Below, piece by piece: positions 1 to 8,951 of a DNA stretch of 64,000 nucleotides. The notes under the pieces are model-generated. The model made no database searches, was not told where the DNA came from, and was given only the letters and a program-made list of their open reading frames with translations. Source of the DNA: Leptospira fainei serovar Hurstbridge str. BUT 6 (lineage in GTDB: Bacteria; Spirochaetota; Leptospiria; Leptospirales; Leptospiraceae); NCBI RefSeq assembly GCF_000306235.2, contig NZ_AKWZ02000004.1, forward strand, positions 1 through 64,000. Reading direction: 5' to 3'. Position 1 is the stretch's first letter. Every line of letters starts with the position of its first letter. A program made the translations under genes and the position numbers.

Positions 1-2
1 TC

Positions 3-218
3 TCGTTTACAGGATTAGGAAGTTTATACTTATTTAATAAACGAATTTCAGCTTGGAAAAATCTTGCGATCCTATCCTTAGGGTTCACGATCGCGTCCGG
101 GGTCCAGGCCATTTCGTTTTGGGTTATCCGTGGAGATGTTTCGCTTCTGTGGTGGGCGCCCAATTTATATTTAATTCTTTATCCATTGCTCTACGTTCGA
201 TTCCTCTTAAAAAATTGA
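3..218 (+). CDS. C-terminal fragment of an integral membrane protein (5' end outside window)
   Basis: The reading frame is open from the window edge and stops with TGA at 216-218, leaving 71 residues. The fragment contains two hydrophobic stretches separated by a short polar turn (around ISFWVIRGDVSLLWW) and ends in a basic tail, as expected for the last two membrane spans of a polytopic protein. I do not recognise the family. The start lies upstream of the window. No neighbour on the same strand follows; the next thing is an insertion-sequence region. Confidence 0.5.
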   Translation, partial: SFTGLGSLYLFNKRISAWKNLAILSLGFTIASGVQAISFWVIRGDVSLLWWAPNLYLILYPLLYVRFLLKN

Positions 219-306
219 ATTTCGGCCAGGACTCTTTTGGAACCGGAATTCCAAAAGTAATTTTTGCGTTTCCATGACTTACTTTTCAGGTGGTTCGATA
301 TTGAAA

Positions 307-330
307 ATCCCCACCCGTCTTGGGCGGGGG
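307..330. repeat. GC-rich palindrome, left copy
   Basis: CCCCACCC and GGGCGGGG arms around a 5-base loop at 317-321 (one G-T type mismatch) form a hairpin directly beside the left end of the insertion sequence. A second copy in opposite orientation lies at 2151-2175. Confidence 0.6.
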
Positions 331-1976
331 GCCTGTTGAAAAAGAGGCCTGGTTTGTCTGAAAATTCTTCTTCCTCTTTAAAGCGAATGGCAAAAAGAAG
401 AAGGGACTGCCGTAGCAGATCGTTTAAATATACCGAAATCCGCAAATTTTTCCTATGTTGTGAGCGGAGCATCTTTCGGACCATTCAAGAGAAACTTTTT
501 CCAATCCTTTTGTCATGAATCTATTTCCTGCACGAGATCCTTTCATTGCACCAAAGACGCCTTCAATCGAAGAAAACCGTTTGGCATAAATTTTTCTCGA
601 TTTCGGGTTTTGTAACTTTTTGCGCATTTCCATCGTGTAGAAATTATTCAGCTCGCTCGGATGGTAGTTTTCCTTGGACTTAAATGAATGTAGTTTCTTC
701 TCAAGTTATTAGAATTCACCAAAATGGATTTAGATCGACCTTTTGTGCAGAAATGTTTCAACTTACAGCCGTTGCAACCCGTCGATCTGTAATCCGAATA
801 ACTGTATTGTCCATGAAGATACTTTTCGGATCGGAATTTAAGTGTTCTGCCCGATGGACAGACGAAGTTGTTGGCTTTCTTTTCATAGATAAATTTGATG
901 AACGGAGGCCTTCGTTTGGAGAAATCGGTAACTTTTGGGATCTTCCCTGCTTGAAATAACCTTGTTACTTTTTGATCGGGACAATAAAGATCGAAGTCTT
1001 TTAATCTCTGGAAATTACTTTCGCTTGCATAACCGGCATCTAAGACATATTGAATTCTATTTAAATCTTGTTTTTCCGTATCTTAAGAATTCGTAGCAAG
1101 ATTCGACTTTTCGTAATCATTTTCTTCCGCAAACTTAGTATCGGATTGTTCGTTTCCACACTGTGAGAAATGATCATGTTGGATTTGCAATCGACCGCCG
1201 CTTGAGCATTGTAACCTACCAGGAATACGTTTCCTTTTTTCTGTAGATCGCAATCTCTCTCATAGAGATGGACTCTACGACGGTCTTTGTGCTTTTTTAG
1301 GAATTTTACCGCATCCTGAAGCTTTTCTGCCTTTAGTTCTAATTCTTTTCTTTTGTCTCGAATTTGAGAACGATCCATATCGGCAGACTTTTCCCATTCT
1401 TGAAATTTGACCTTACTTACCTTTTCGATTTGTTCAAGTCTAAGCTCGAATTTTTCCAGGTCCCCTATATCATCGGGATTCGCATTCGCCTTTATCTTAG
1501 TGCCATCTATGGAAACGGTTTCAAAATCTATATAACCGCTTTCGTAACCGAGAAATACCGTTTGAGAAAATAGATCTTCGATTTCAGTTCTGTGAGTCTT
1601 TCTGAACTTTGAGATAAAACTATGATCCAGCTCTTCTCCATCCAGAAGATAGATCAATTCAGCTCTGAGTTTGGATAACCTACAGAGTTCCCGCATCGAG
1701 ATATTGCCGATTAAAATGGGATAAAAAAGAGCCGAAATAACTTTCTTCGGTGAAATTGCAGGTCTTCCAGTCTCATCATTCTGGTAATTCTTTTCGAAAT
1801 CTTCGAAATCTAACCGATCAATGACTTTCTTAAAACCGTGAATCGGATGTTCTTCCCCGAACAATTCCTTGAACTCTAAAACGTACATTCTAAGCTGATT
1901 CGGATCCGTATTCTTGAACTTTGCCATTCCGTAAATCTAGCAAGTTCCCTAAAATTGCATCCCTTTTTCAACAGGC
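331..1976 (-). mobile_element. Decayed IS1182-family insertion sequence
   Basis: A 14-bp terminal inverted repeat, GCCTGTTGAAAAAG at 331-344 and its exact complement at 1963-1976, bounds about 1.65 kb that holds one transposase frame on the minus strand. The transposase shows the order typical of IS1182: a DUF772-like N-terminal domain, a DGTKIKAN segment, a YNAQAAVD segment, a DAGY segment, a Cys-rich segment and a VFGAMK / GLEKV tail. The coding frame is broken, so the element cannot make its own full-length transposase. I see no clear direct target duplication next to the repeats; both outer flanks are G-rich. Family assignment rests on recognised motifs. Confidence 0.85.
424..1927 (-). 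pseudogene. IS1182-family transposase, broken by two frameshifts and a stop
   Basis: The intact N-terminal part runs from ATG at 1927 through a DUF772-like region and SIDGTKIKAN to YNAQAAVD. Near 1145-1153, just after VETN, the sense frame shifts by one base. It continues through an in-frame TAA at 1083-1085 into a readable stretch with VLDAGYASESNF, CPDQ and a Cys-rich segment (CNGCKLKHFC). A second one-base shift near 690-705 leads to the C-terminal part (MRKKLQNPKSRKIYAKR, SIEGVFGAMK, GLEKVSLEW), which stops at 424-426. Read across the shifts, the whole family length is present, so this is recent decay rather than a deletion. Sequencing error could explain a single shift but not all three lesions easily. 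Confidence 0.85.
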
Positions 1977-2129
1977 TCGTGGGGGATGGCGGCGGTTTTA
2001 CGGAGAAACCTGATATCAGAAATTATCCGAACTGTCGACTATTCTTTCGAAGAAAAATTCTGTTGGAGCTCACACAAAGAATTTCGAAACAAAATTGCTT
2101 GCGAAATAGGAGATTTTCTGATACTCCAA

Positions 2130-2147
2130 CCCGGTACTTCCACCGGG
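2130..2147. repeat. Hairpin CCCGGT/ACCGGG downstream of ugd
   Basis: A perfect 6-bp stem with a 6-base loop, 46 to 63 bases beyond the ugd stop codon on the minus strand. With the palindrome at 2151-2175 it makes a GC-rich hairpin pair that may end the ugd transcript. No U tract follows, so intrinsic termination is not certain. Confidence 0.4.
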
Positions 2148-2150
2148 CCG

Positions 2151-2175
2151 GCCCCCGCCCAGGAAGGGTGGGGAT
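2151..2175. repeat. GC-rich palindrome, right copy
   Basis: CCCGCCC and GGGTGGG arms around AGGAA form a hairpin 18 bases past the ugd stop. It matches the complement of the copy at 307-330 with few differences. The pair therefore flanks the insertion sequence as an inverted repeat. It looks like a REP-type intergenic palindrome; that is an inference, since only two copies are visible here. Confidence 0.55.
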
Positions 2176-2192
2176 ACCCGAATCCCGATCAA

Positions 2193-3503
2193 TTAAACCG
2201 GTTGTTTCCCGATGGAAAAATACTGAAACCCTTCTTTTTTGAGGAGTGCAGGCCTGTACTGATTTCTTCCGTCAAAGATAACCGATTGTTTTAGCAGCTG
2301 CTTCATCCGAGGGAAGTCCGGTTCGCGAAATTCCCGCCATTCCGTCAAAAGTAGTAAAGCATCCGCTCCTTTTAGCGCCGAATACGCATCTTCAGAATAT
2401 TCGATCTTACCCTTAAAATAATTTTCCGAAGTTTCTTTAGCGACAGGATCGAATGCTTGTATCTTTGCTCCTTCCGAATGTAACTTTAAAAGAAGTGGTA
2501 TAGACGGAGCTTCTCTCATATCGTCAGTACCCGGCTTGAATGCAAGACCCCAGACCGCGAATGTCTTACCTTTAACTCCACCTTTTCCGAAGAAAGCTTC
2601 GATCTTTTCATACAATCGAACTTTTTGATCCTCGTTCACAGATTCGACTTCTTGAATAATTCTTAACGGTTTTCCATATTGTTCAGAGGTGCGAATCAGC
2701 GCCCTAACGTCTTTTGGGAAGCAAGAACCGCCGTAGCCGATACCTGCATATAAAAATTGGCGGCCAATTCGAGAATCTGTCCCCATTCCTTTTCGAACAT
2801 CTTCGTAGTCCGCGCCGACCGATTCGCAGAGATTCGCGATCTCATTCGCAAACGAAATCTTTGTGGCAAGAAATGCGTTACATGCGTACTTAGTTAGCTC
2901 CGCTGAAACGGTCCCCATTCTCAAAATAGGATTCCCGTTCAATACGAAAGGAGCATACAATTGCGCGACCAGATCTCCTGCGCGATCATTATCCGATCCG
3001 ATCACGACTCGTTCCGGTCGCATAAAATCGTCGATCGCCGCCCCTTCCTTTAAAAATTCGGGATTGGATACCACATCGTATTCGTATTTGGTATGCTTGC
3101 CGATAAACTCTTTTACCTTTGCGGCAGTACCGACCGGAACCGTAGATTTATCGACGATAACTTTGTATCCGTTAATCGATTTTCCGATTTCCTCTGCGAC
3201 AGCAAAAACTGCAGAAAGATCGGCAGATCCGTCCGAAGATGTGGGAGTTCCTACCGCGATAAAAATCAGATCCGACTTTTCCACTCCCTCCTTTAGGGAA
3301 GTCGAAAATTCGAGTCTCTTTTCTTTCCAGGTGTTTTGAACAAGCTCGGATAAACCCGGTTCATAAATAGGGATAATACCGTTTTTAAGATCTTCGATCT
3401 TTTTGGCGTCCTTGTCCACGCAAATGACTTGGTTGCCGTATTCTGCAAAGCAAGCTCCTGCTACTAATCCGACGTAGCCGCTACCGATAACGCATACTTT
3501 CAT
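2193..3503 (-). CDS. ugd: UDP-glucose 6-dehydrogenase
   Basis: Oxidises UDP-glucose to UDP-glucuronate with two NAD+, feeding surface polysaccharide synthesis in the cytoplasm. The 436-residue length is normal. The N-terminal Rossmann motif GSGYVGLVAG lies at residues 7-16, the substrate-binding Lys in ELTKYACNAF near residue 205, and the catalytic Cys261 in GGSCFPKDV. The C-terminal domain carries the usual AFKPGTDDMREAPS segment. It lies 46 bases downstream of wzt on the same strand, so it is probably the last gene of the radC-wzm-wzt-ugd run. The decayed insertion sequence lies beyond its 3' end and does not damage it. Confidence 0.95.
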   Translation of the reverse strand: MKVCVIGSGYVGLVAGACFAEYGNQVICVDKDAKKIEDLKNGIIPIYEPGLSELVQNTWKEKRLEFSTSLKEGVEKSDLIFIAVGTPTSSDGSADLSAVFAVAEEIGKSINGYKVIVDKSTVPVGTAAKVKEFIGKHTKYEYDVVSNPEFLKEGAAIDDFMRPERVVIGSDNDRAGDLVAQLYAPFVLNGNPILRMGTVSAELTKYACNAFLATKISFANEIANLCESVGADYEDVRKGMGTDSRIGRQFLYAGIGYGGSCFPKDVRALIRTSEQYGKPLRIIQEVESVNEDQKVRLYEKIEAFFGKGGVKGKTFAVWGLAFKPGTDDMREAPSIPLLLKLHSEGAKIQAFDPVAKETSENYFKGKIEYSEDAYSALKGADALLLLTEWREFREPDFPRMKQLLKQSVIFDGRNQYRPALLKKEGFQYFSIGKQPV

Positions 3504-3549
3504 ACGAAGACCAAGTTAGGGAGCAAAGTCGAAGTGGGAAGGAATTTAT

Positions 3550-4749
3550 CTATGAGTTCGGCCCTTTTTTCGTCTCGATTTCGACCGGAATCCAGGCGAC
3601 TCCTTCGAACTTGGATATATCTAAACGCTCTAGCTCAAATTCTAAAATGCCGTCCTGCCATAGATATGATCCTTCTGCATGACTATCTCCGGAATGCAAT
3701 GCGATCCCTAAGGAATATTTTCCTGCGGAAAAATTCAGAGGAAATTTGAACTTAGCATGAATCCATTCACCTGTGATAACGTCGAATAACTCGCTACCCA
3801 GATGAAAAGTATTCGTACCGAACGAACGAATACCCCGACTATCATCTATATGAAATCCCACCGTTAAGCGTTTCAAATCCTCCTTGAATTTAGCCGAAAC
3901 GAGTAATTCGACATCCGCTCCCACGGGCAATAAGCCCGGATTAATTCGATTCCCGTGTGATAAGCGAATTTGGACGGATTCTAGGATCGATTCATGCGGG
4001 GTAAGCTGAGCCCCTTCTTCGGCGGACGAGGCGGCAATAATTTGCATATACTCTCTAAATCCGTGAATGGGATCCCCATCGTAAACTAACTTACCTTTTT
4101 CTAATATTAGAATTCTAGTACAGATGGATTTTAATAGCTCGAGATCATGGCTGACGATCAAGGTGAGGGTTCCTTCCTCGGAGAATTTTCGGAAACGACT
4201 TAAGCACTTCTGCTGAAAACTGGCATCGCCGACAGCGAGAGCTTCGTCCACGATTAAGATATCCGGGCGCTTTGCAGTCGCCAATGCAAAGCCTAATCTC
4301 ATCGTCATTCCGGAGGAATAATTTTTTAACGGGTTCTTTTTGAATTCACTAAGTCCGGAAAAACGAAAAATCTCATCCATCGATGATGTCAATTCGGTCG
4401 GATCTAACCCCCAAACTAATCCATTATAGTAAAGATTTTCCTCCCCGGAAAGCTCCGGATTAAAACCGACACCTAATTCTAAAATCGATCGGACGGAGCC
4501 TTTCTTTTCTAATCTCCCGGAATCGGGATGGGACACGCCCGTTAATAGTTTCAAAAGGGTGGATTTGCCGGCACCGTTCCGACCGATAATCCCTAAAATT
4601 TCTCCCTTATTTGCTTCGAAAGAAATTCCATCGACAGCCTTAAATTTGATATCGGAGCCGAAATACCCGAATGTCAGTGCATTCCAAAGTCTATGCCAGG
4701 GACGACTATAACCGGAATAAATCTTAGTAATGCCTTCTACACGTATCAA
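3550..4749 (-). CDS. Polysaccharide ABC exporter, ATP-binding subunit (Wzt type)
   Basis: ATPase that powers export of a lipid-linked polysaccharide across the inner membrane. The 399 residues have Walker A GRNGAGKST at 56-64, the signature SSGMTMRL near 145, Walker B ILIVDEAL near 164 and the switch His at about 201. A C-terminal beta-rich domain (about 250-395) resembles the Wzt carbohydrate-binding domain, which in the family recognises the O-antigen end group. The start is TTG at 4747-4749; its TTGA overlaps the TGA stop of the permease gene, so translation is probably coupled. No glycosyltransferase genes are adjacent in this window, so the exported glycan cannot be inferred. Confidence 0.92.
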   Translation of the reverse strand: MIRVEGITKIYSGYSRPWHRLWNALTFGYFGSDIKFKAVDGISFEANKGEILGIIGRNGAGKSTLLKLLTGVSHPDSGRLEKKGSVRSILELGVGFNPELSGEENLYYNGLVWGLDPTELTSSMDEIFRFSGLSEFKKNPLKNYSSGMTMRLGFALATAKRPDILIVDEALAVGDASFQQKCLSRFRKFSEEGTLTLIVSHDLELLKSICTRILILEKGKLVYDGDPIHGFREYMQIIAASSAEEGAQLTPHESILESVQIRLSHGNRINPGLLPVGADVELLVSAKFKEDLKRLTVGFHIDDSRGIRSFGTNTFHLGSELFDVITGEWIHAKFKFPLNFSAGKYSLGIALHSGDSHAEGSYLWQDGILEFELERLDISKFEGVAWIPVEIETKKGPNS

Positions 4750-5516
4750 AGGTGATCCAACACGACCTGATTTAATTTAGCGCGACTTAAAAAGAAAATT
4801 ACGAAAAACAAAGCGAGGAAAGGTAGGAAATCCATGAAATTCGCTTTCGATTCGTAGTCGGACAATATAAAGGATCGAAAAAGCTCCAACGGAAAGAAAA
4901 ACGGATTCCATATATTCAATTTTCCTAAAATCCCTGTCGACTGGTAAAGAACCGGCAATCCCCAAAAAAGAAATTGCGAACAAAGGCGAACTAAAGGGGA
5001 AATGTCCCTCAAAATAATATTGATCCTAGCGAAGTAATTGACGATGCAGGCAAGAAATAAGCCCGTCGCGAAGATTGCCAAGAATCCTGGCACTATGCCG
5101 GACCAATTTGCTTTCCCGAACCATAATAGGAAGATTATCACCGGCACGGCAGTAATCAGCCAATGCAATACATACTGAAAAAAAGGAATCCATAGGAAGA
5201 TTTCCGGGCCCAGCGGCGATCGTTTAATCAAATGCCGGTTGTCGGTTAAAATTCCGGTCCCTCGAATCAGGTATTCTTGTAGGGGAATCCAAAAAAGTAA
5301 ACCGCTCAGCACATAAGAAAAATAATCGATCGGATCTTCTCCGTTCGTACGAATTCCTATAAAATAAAATACGACGGTATAAATCAGAATCAAACTCAGA
5401 TTTTGCAAAAACATCCAAGTTAATCCTAAAGCCGATCCTGCATATTGAAGAGCATAATCTCTTCTTACCAGAACGGATAGAATTCGCATGTTTCGAAAAA
5501 ATTTGGATTGGGTCAC
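4746..5516 (-). CDS. Polysaccharide ABC exporter, permease subunit (Wzm type)
   Basis: ABC-2 type permease of 256 residues with about six predicted membrane spans (for example SLILIYTVVFYFIGI, VPVIIFLLWFG and FLALFFVIFFL). It would form the channel for glycan export together with the downstream ATPase. Family features include the N-terminal amphipathic stretch before the first span and the segment with LRDISPLVR, typical of the cytoplasmic coupling helix. It begins 36 bases after the radC stop and its own stop overlaps the next start by 4 bases, supporting one transcript. Confidence 0.9.
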   Translation of the reverse strand: MTQSKFFRNMRILSVLVRRDYALQYAGSALGLTWMFLQNLSLILIYTVVFYFIGIRTNGEDPIDYFSYVLSGLLFWIPLQEYLIRGTGILTDNRHLIKRSPLGPEIFLWIPFFQYVLHWLITAVPVIIFLLWFGKANWSGIVPGFLAIFATGLFLACIVNYFARINIILRDISPLVRLCSQFLFWGLPVLYQSTGILGKLNIWNPFFFPLELFRSFILSDYESKANFMDFLPFLALFFVIFFLSRAKLNQVVLDHL

Positions 5517-5552
5517 CTAATACCTGAAGCCTGGAAAAGAAAACGAAAAGAG

Positions 5553-6146
5553 TTACTCTTCGTCTAGGCGAGTAGAATGTTTGCAAGAAAAGATCCCGTC
5601 AATTCCAAAAATCCAATGATCTAATAGGTTCACATCTAGTTCCGATAGAATGGAACTAAGGCGCGTATAGACATCCCAATCTTCCGGACTCGGATCGGAG
5701 GTCATTCCGGGGTGATTATGGGCGAGAATTGCTTCCGAGGCCTCGTCATTAAGAACAAGTCGAACTAAGTCACGTGGATGCACTCCGACTTCCTCTAAAC
5801 TTCCTTTGGAAACAACTTCTGCGCGGAGTAGATTTCCTGCCGGGGAAATAGTGGCCAACACAAAGCATTCTCTTCGCATAGGAAGAAATAAGGTTCGCAT
5901 GTATCTGGACAAGGATACTGGGTCGAAAATGGCGCCTTGTAAGGATTTGTATTTTAAACGCCTTGCCAGCTCTACAGCGGCCATTAATACGGAAGCTTTC
6001 GCGGCTCCAAGACCGCCTACTCGTAAGTTACGGGACACATCTATGGAAAGAAGCCCGCTCAGTCCTTTCGTAACTCTCAGAATCTCTCGGCTGAGATCCT
6101 CTATAGAACGATTACGATCCCCTTTCCCCAAAAGGACTGCAATCAA
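5553..6146 (-). CDS. radC: RadC-family JAB/MPN domain protein
   Basis: Member of the RadC family, historically tied to DNA repair but without a settled activity. The JAB1/MPN metal motif is complete: HNHPG, then SPEDWD with the Asp and a following Thr. A helix-hairpin-helix-like segment (LLSIDVSRNLRVGGLGAAKA) precedes it. The first canonical start is TTG at 6146, but the family N-terminus continues in frame upstream (LPDPRTRIRYEADALDDWEL) as far as a TAA near 6245. No ATG, GTG or TTG lies there; an ATT at 6225-6227 overlapping the upstream gene's stop is a possible start, giving 5553-6227. It leads the wzm-wzt-ugd run but is probably linked only by transcription. Confidence 0.85.
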   Translation of the reverse strand: MIAVLLGKGDRNRSIEDLSREILRVTKGLSGLLSIDVSRNLRVGGLGAAKASVLMAAVELARRLKYKSLQGAIFDPVSLSRYMRTLFLPMRRECFVLATISPAGNLLRAEVVSKGSLEEVGVHPRDLVRLVLNDEASEAILAHNHPGMTSDPSPEDWDVYTRLSSILSELDVNLLDHWIFGIDGIFSCKHSTRLDEE

Positions 6147-6226
6147 TTCCCAATCATCTAAGGCATCCGCTTCATATCTGATGCGTGTCCTCGGATCAGG
6201 GAGAGTTCCGCTAAACCGATTCAGAA

Positions 6227-6451
6227 TCAGATCTTTCTTAGATTCTTTTTACTCAGCTCGGAAAGTGTTTCCGAAAACCAATTCCCATCTTGAACGAGAT
6301 CGCCTTGGAAGGATTCTTCCAAATAGTCCGCGAAGGTTTTTGAACCAGGCTCAATTGCTCGGCTCCTTTCCCTCCAGTCGAACCCGGCACCCGCTAAACC
6401 CTTACGGTTTCTTTCATATGTTCCAGTATCTTGTAGAGATCGAATCATCAT
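6227..6451 (-). CDS. Small protein of unknown function upstream of radC
   Basis: A 74-residue charged protein starting with ATG-ATG at 6451, preceded by a good ribosome-binding site (AGGGAGAG, about 5 bases upstream). It has no signal peptide or membrane span. Its C-terminal half looks helical (FADYLEESF, FSETLSELSKKN). The TGA stop overlaps the extended RadC reading frame, which suggests coupled translation of the two. I do not recognise the family. A promoter candidate lies 75-103 bases upstream. Confidence 0.6.
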   Translation of the reverse strand: MMIRSLQDTGTYERNRKGLAGAGFDWRERSRAIEPGSKTFADYLEESFQGDLVQDGNWFSETLSELSKKNLRKI

Positions 6452-6525
6452 ACTTTCTCTCCCTGTCTAGTTAGACGACATAAATTAGGAAAAACACACC
6501 TATAATCTACTAAACGGATAGGTAC

Positions 6526-6554
6526 ATACTAAACTAAATTATAGTAGTCGTCAA
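6526..6554 (-). promoter_or_regulatory. Sigma-70 type promoter candidate for the radC-ugd operon
   Basis: On the minus strand, TTGACG (6549-6554) and TAGTAT (6526-6531) are separated by 17 bases. The spacing is ideal and the -35 matches five of six consensus bases. It faces the small gene at 6451 and the operon behind it. Confidence 0.5.
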
Positions 6555-6733
6555 GCGTTTACTAAAAATTTTCTATAGGGATCACAGCCTCGTAGAGCCG
6601 CTTCTCTTTCCTTATGAAAATAATTCTACGGAGAGGCCGGACAAATAAGGCTCCCAAAAGTTACGAAATTCAAAAAAAAGACATTCCTTAGAATTTTCCG
6701 CGTGCCGAACCCGATTTCCAACCCGTTCCTTTC

Positions 6734-7612
6734 GTGCGCCGACTCTTATATTTCGGAACCCTACTTCTACCGATCAGCGCTTCTCCGGCCCCTCCGCTTC
6801 CTATAGAATGGATTGCACGCTCTTGGAATCAAGAGGGGGAGATTTCACTCTTAGGTCGGAGCGAATCCGGAACCAAATCGACCCGAGGAATGTTAGCACA
6901 GGCGCCATTCTCGGCCGGATCGAAAGGACAGGTGCGTCTTCTCGGAATTTGGCTGAACTCTCGAGATTTAAATGCGTCTCAGCTTAGGTCGATTGATATC
7001 GGCTATCAATCTCCGGCTTTCGAATCGTTTCGATTAACGTTCCAAGTCGGCGGTTCCCGCGAAGTCTTGCATTCCGTTTTGGGACTTTCTCATCGATCAG
7101 GAAGTTTAGAATTCTTCCTTCGAAAAAGTTCCGAAGAAAAAGGATACGGCAGCATACTAAGAAGTAGCTCATCATCAAATACACGCGTAAGCCTGAGCAT
7201 CGAGTTCACTCAAGAAAGAGAAAGAACTTCCGAAACAAGATTCACTATCGGCTTTGCCTGGAGTTGGGAGGGAATAACCGGCGATGTACTTCTCCGTGAA
7301 GAAAGCGGAGAGCTCGACGGAGCCGGATCCTTCGGAATTACAAAGGAACTATTTAAAAACCGGGAATCGAACGACAAGCCGCCAATCCCGGTCGTTAAAT
7401 CCGAAAGCAAACGGCTTCCCGTGTCGCCCCTAACGGTCGATGAACTCGTAAAAGCGGGCTTTTCGATAACTGATTCGTTACAGCTTTCGAAATGGTCTCG
7501 TTCGGATGAACAAGCTTTTCGTGAAAAGATAAATTCTTTCAAGCCTGCGGAACGAAAGAAAATCTTTCGTTTACTCTTTCAAAAAAAGCAAAAATCGGAC
7601 GGCCGGTATTGA
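6734..7612 (+). CDS. Exported protein of unknown function, 292 residues
   Basis: Starts at GTG 6734 with a short signal-peptide-like N-terminus (LLYFGTLLLPISASPAP). The mature part is rich in alternating polar and hydrophobic residues, as in beta-structured envelope proteins (RLTFQVGG, RVSLSIEFTQ, RFTIGFAWSW). The last 60 residues change to a charged helical segment (LTVDELVKAGFS, then SDEQAFREKINSFKP). The C-terminus vaguely recalls a helix-hairpin-helix but I would not assign it. The TGA stop overlaps the TTG start of the next gene by four bases, so the two are likely co-translated and may act together in the envelope. Confidence 0.7.
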   Translation: MRRLLYFGTLLLPISASPAPPLPIEWIARSWNQEGEISLLGRSESGTKSTRGMLAQAPFSAGSKGQVRLLGIWLNSRDLNASQLRSIDIGYQSPAFESFRLTFQVGGSREVLHSVLGLSHRSGSLEFFLRKSSEEKGYGSILRSSSSSNTRVSLSIEFTQERERTSETRFTIGFAWSWEGITGDVLLREESGELDGAGSFGITKELFKNRESNDKPPIPVVKSESKRLPVSPLTVDELVKAGFSITDSLQLSKWSRSDEQAFREKINSFKPAERKKIFRLLFQKKQKSDGRY

Positions 7613-8931
7613 AAGCCGTCATATTTTTATTATTCAGCATTGTTGCCATCGGACGGATTCAGGCCAAGGAAAATGATATGCCTATTCTTTCTTCAGGCGG
7701 CTCTTTTTCGACCTATGAGTCTCGTTTTTATAGAAAATCCCAGGATACAATCTGGCTTCGTGGAGATTTTTGCGGTTCTGCAAATATCTTCTCGCATCGA
7801 GAAAAGGAAAACTGCCTAAACTCGAAGATCTTTTTAGAAAAACGAAACGAGACTTTATTGGCATCCGTCGCATTCGAAACAAATCGATTTTATCTATCCT
7901 ACGGAAATCGATTCAAGCCTTCGCGACATTTCTTTTTTTTACGAGAATCGTTCGAATTTTCCTCCTTCTGGTTTTTGGAACAGCCATCCGTTCGCTCTGC
8001 TTTTGCAGGAACCAATATCGGCGAATCTTTCTTAAGCCTGTATTACTCGGAACAAGGTGCATCAAAAAGACCTGGGATCTTCCTTAAACCGTTTCGCGAT
8101 TATCTTGAGTTAGCATATTCTCCGGAATCGAAAGAGGGTTTTCTTTTGTTGGAATTCCCCTCTTACAAGGAAAGAGGATTACGGAAAAATCCGTTCGGAT
8201 TACGTCTGGAGGCGTTCGGATCTAAGGAATATCCGTCCGGAATTTTTTCGCTCTATTGGCAAAATTACGAATCGGATCAGAGATTGCTTTTCTCGGGTTA
8301 CCAGGGGAAATCATCGCAGTTATTCAGTTTGTCTTCTCCGGCGGACAATCGAGATCGAGCGCGACTTCTTAGGATCCTTTGGGAACCGGGGATTTACAAT
8401 CGACTCGAGGCGGTACAGTTTGAACGATTCGCCAGTCCTCTTGAGAATGAAACCGGCATCACGAATTCCAAAGCAATTTGGGGAAGAGTCGCGTTTTTCC
8501 AAACCGGCTGGGGAGCAGTCCTGGCTCAAATTAGAACCTATAAATTCGAAAATTCTAATTTATGGACGAGCGGGAGAGGGTTGTACTACGGTTTCCAGAA
8601 AAAAGGCTGGAGGTGGGAAATAGGTCAGGAATGGAGAAGGAACGGAGATCGTCTATCGGAAGCGGCGATGCATTTAACCGTCTTCGAGAACTGGAAACTT
8701 CAATCTTCGCTTTTATTCGCAAAAGAAGGGAATAGACTTCCGGCTTTTGTGGAAGAATCGCTTACATCGGAAGAGACAGGTTTGCGCGTCGTAGATAAAT
8801 CCGTTTATTTATTTTTACGGATCTATCATCCTTACTTCGCGATTACCCTTCGGCATTCTCGAGGGGGAGAAGCAAAGGGCGACGGCGTTAGCGCAAGATT
8901 TCAAATATTTCTACCTTTATTAGAAAAATAG
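7609..8931 (+). CDS. Exported beta-rich protein, possible outer-membrane barrel
   Basis: 440 residues beginning at TTG 7609 (the TTGA overlaps the previous stop). A signal peptide is visible (VIFLLFSIVAIGRIQA followed by KEND). The rest is a long run of short amphipathic beta-strands ending in aromatic residues (FYLSYGNRF, WRWEIGQEW, LFLRIYHPYFAITLRH), and the C-terminus FQIFLPLLEK ends close to the hydrophobic pattern of outer-membrane strands. No known domain is recognised. Pairing with the previous gene suggests a two-component envelope unit. Confidence 0.7.
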   Translation: MKAVIFLLFSIVAIGRIQAKENDMPILSSGGSFSTYESRFYRKSQDTIWLRGDFCGSANIFSHREKENCLNSKIFLEKRNETLLASVAFETNRFYLSYGNRFKPSRHFFFLRESFEFSSFWFLEQPSVRSAFAGTNIGESFLSLYYSEQGASKRPGIFLKPFRDYLELAYSPESKEGFLLLEFPSYKERGLRKNPFGLRLEAFGSKEYPSGIFSLYWQNYESDQRLLFSGYQGKSSQLFSLSSPADNRDRARLLRILWEPGIYNRLEAVQFERFASPLENETGITNSKAIWGRVAFFQTGWGAVLAQIRTYKFENSNLWTSGRGLYYGFQKKGWRWEIGQEWRRNGDRLSEAAMHLTVFENWKLQSSLLFAKEGNRLPAFVEESLTSEETGLRVVDKSVYLFLRIYHPYFAITLRHSRGGEAKGDGVSARFQIFLPLLEK

Positions 8932-8951
8932 AAATCGATAGTCGAGGGCAG

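Noticed and set aside
684..959. Plus-strand 91-residue frame within the insertion sequence
   Set aside because: It is antisense to the readable Cys-rich part of the broken transposase and has no ribosome-binding site.
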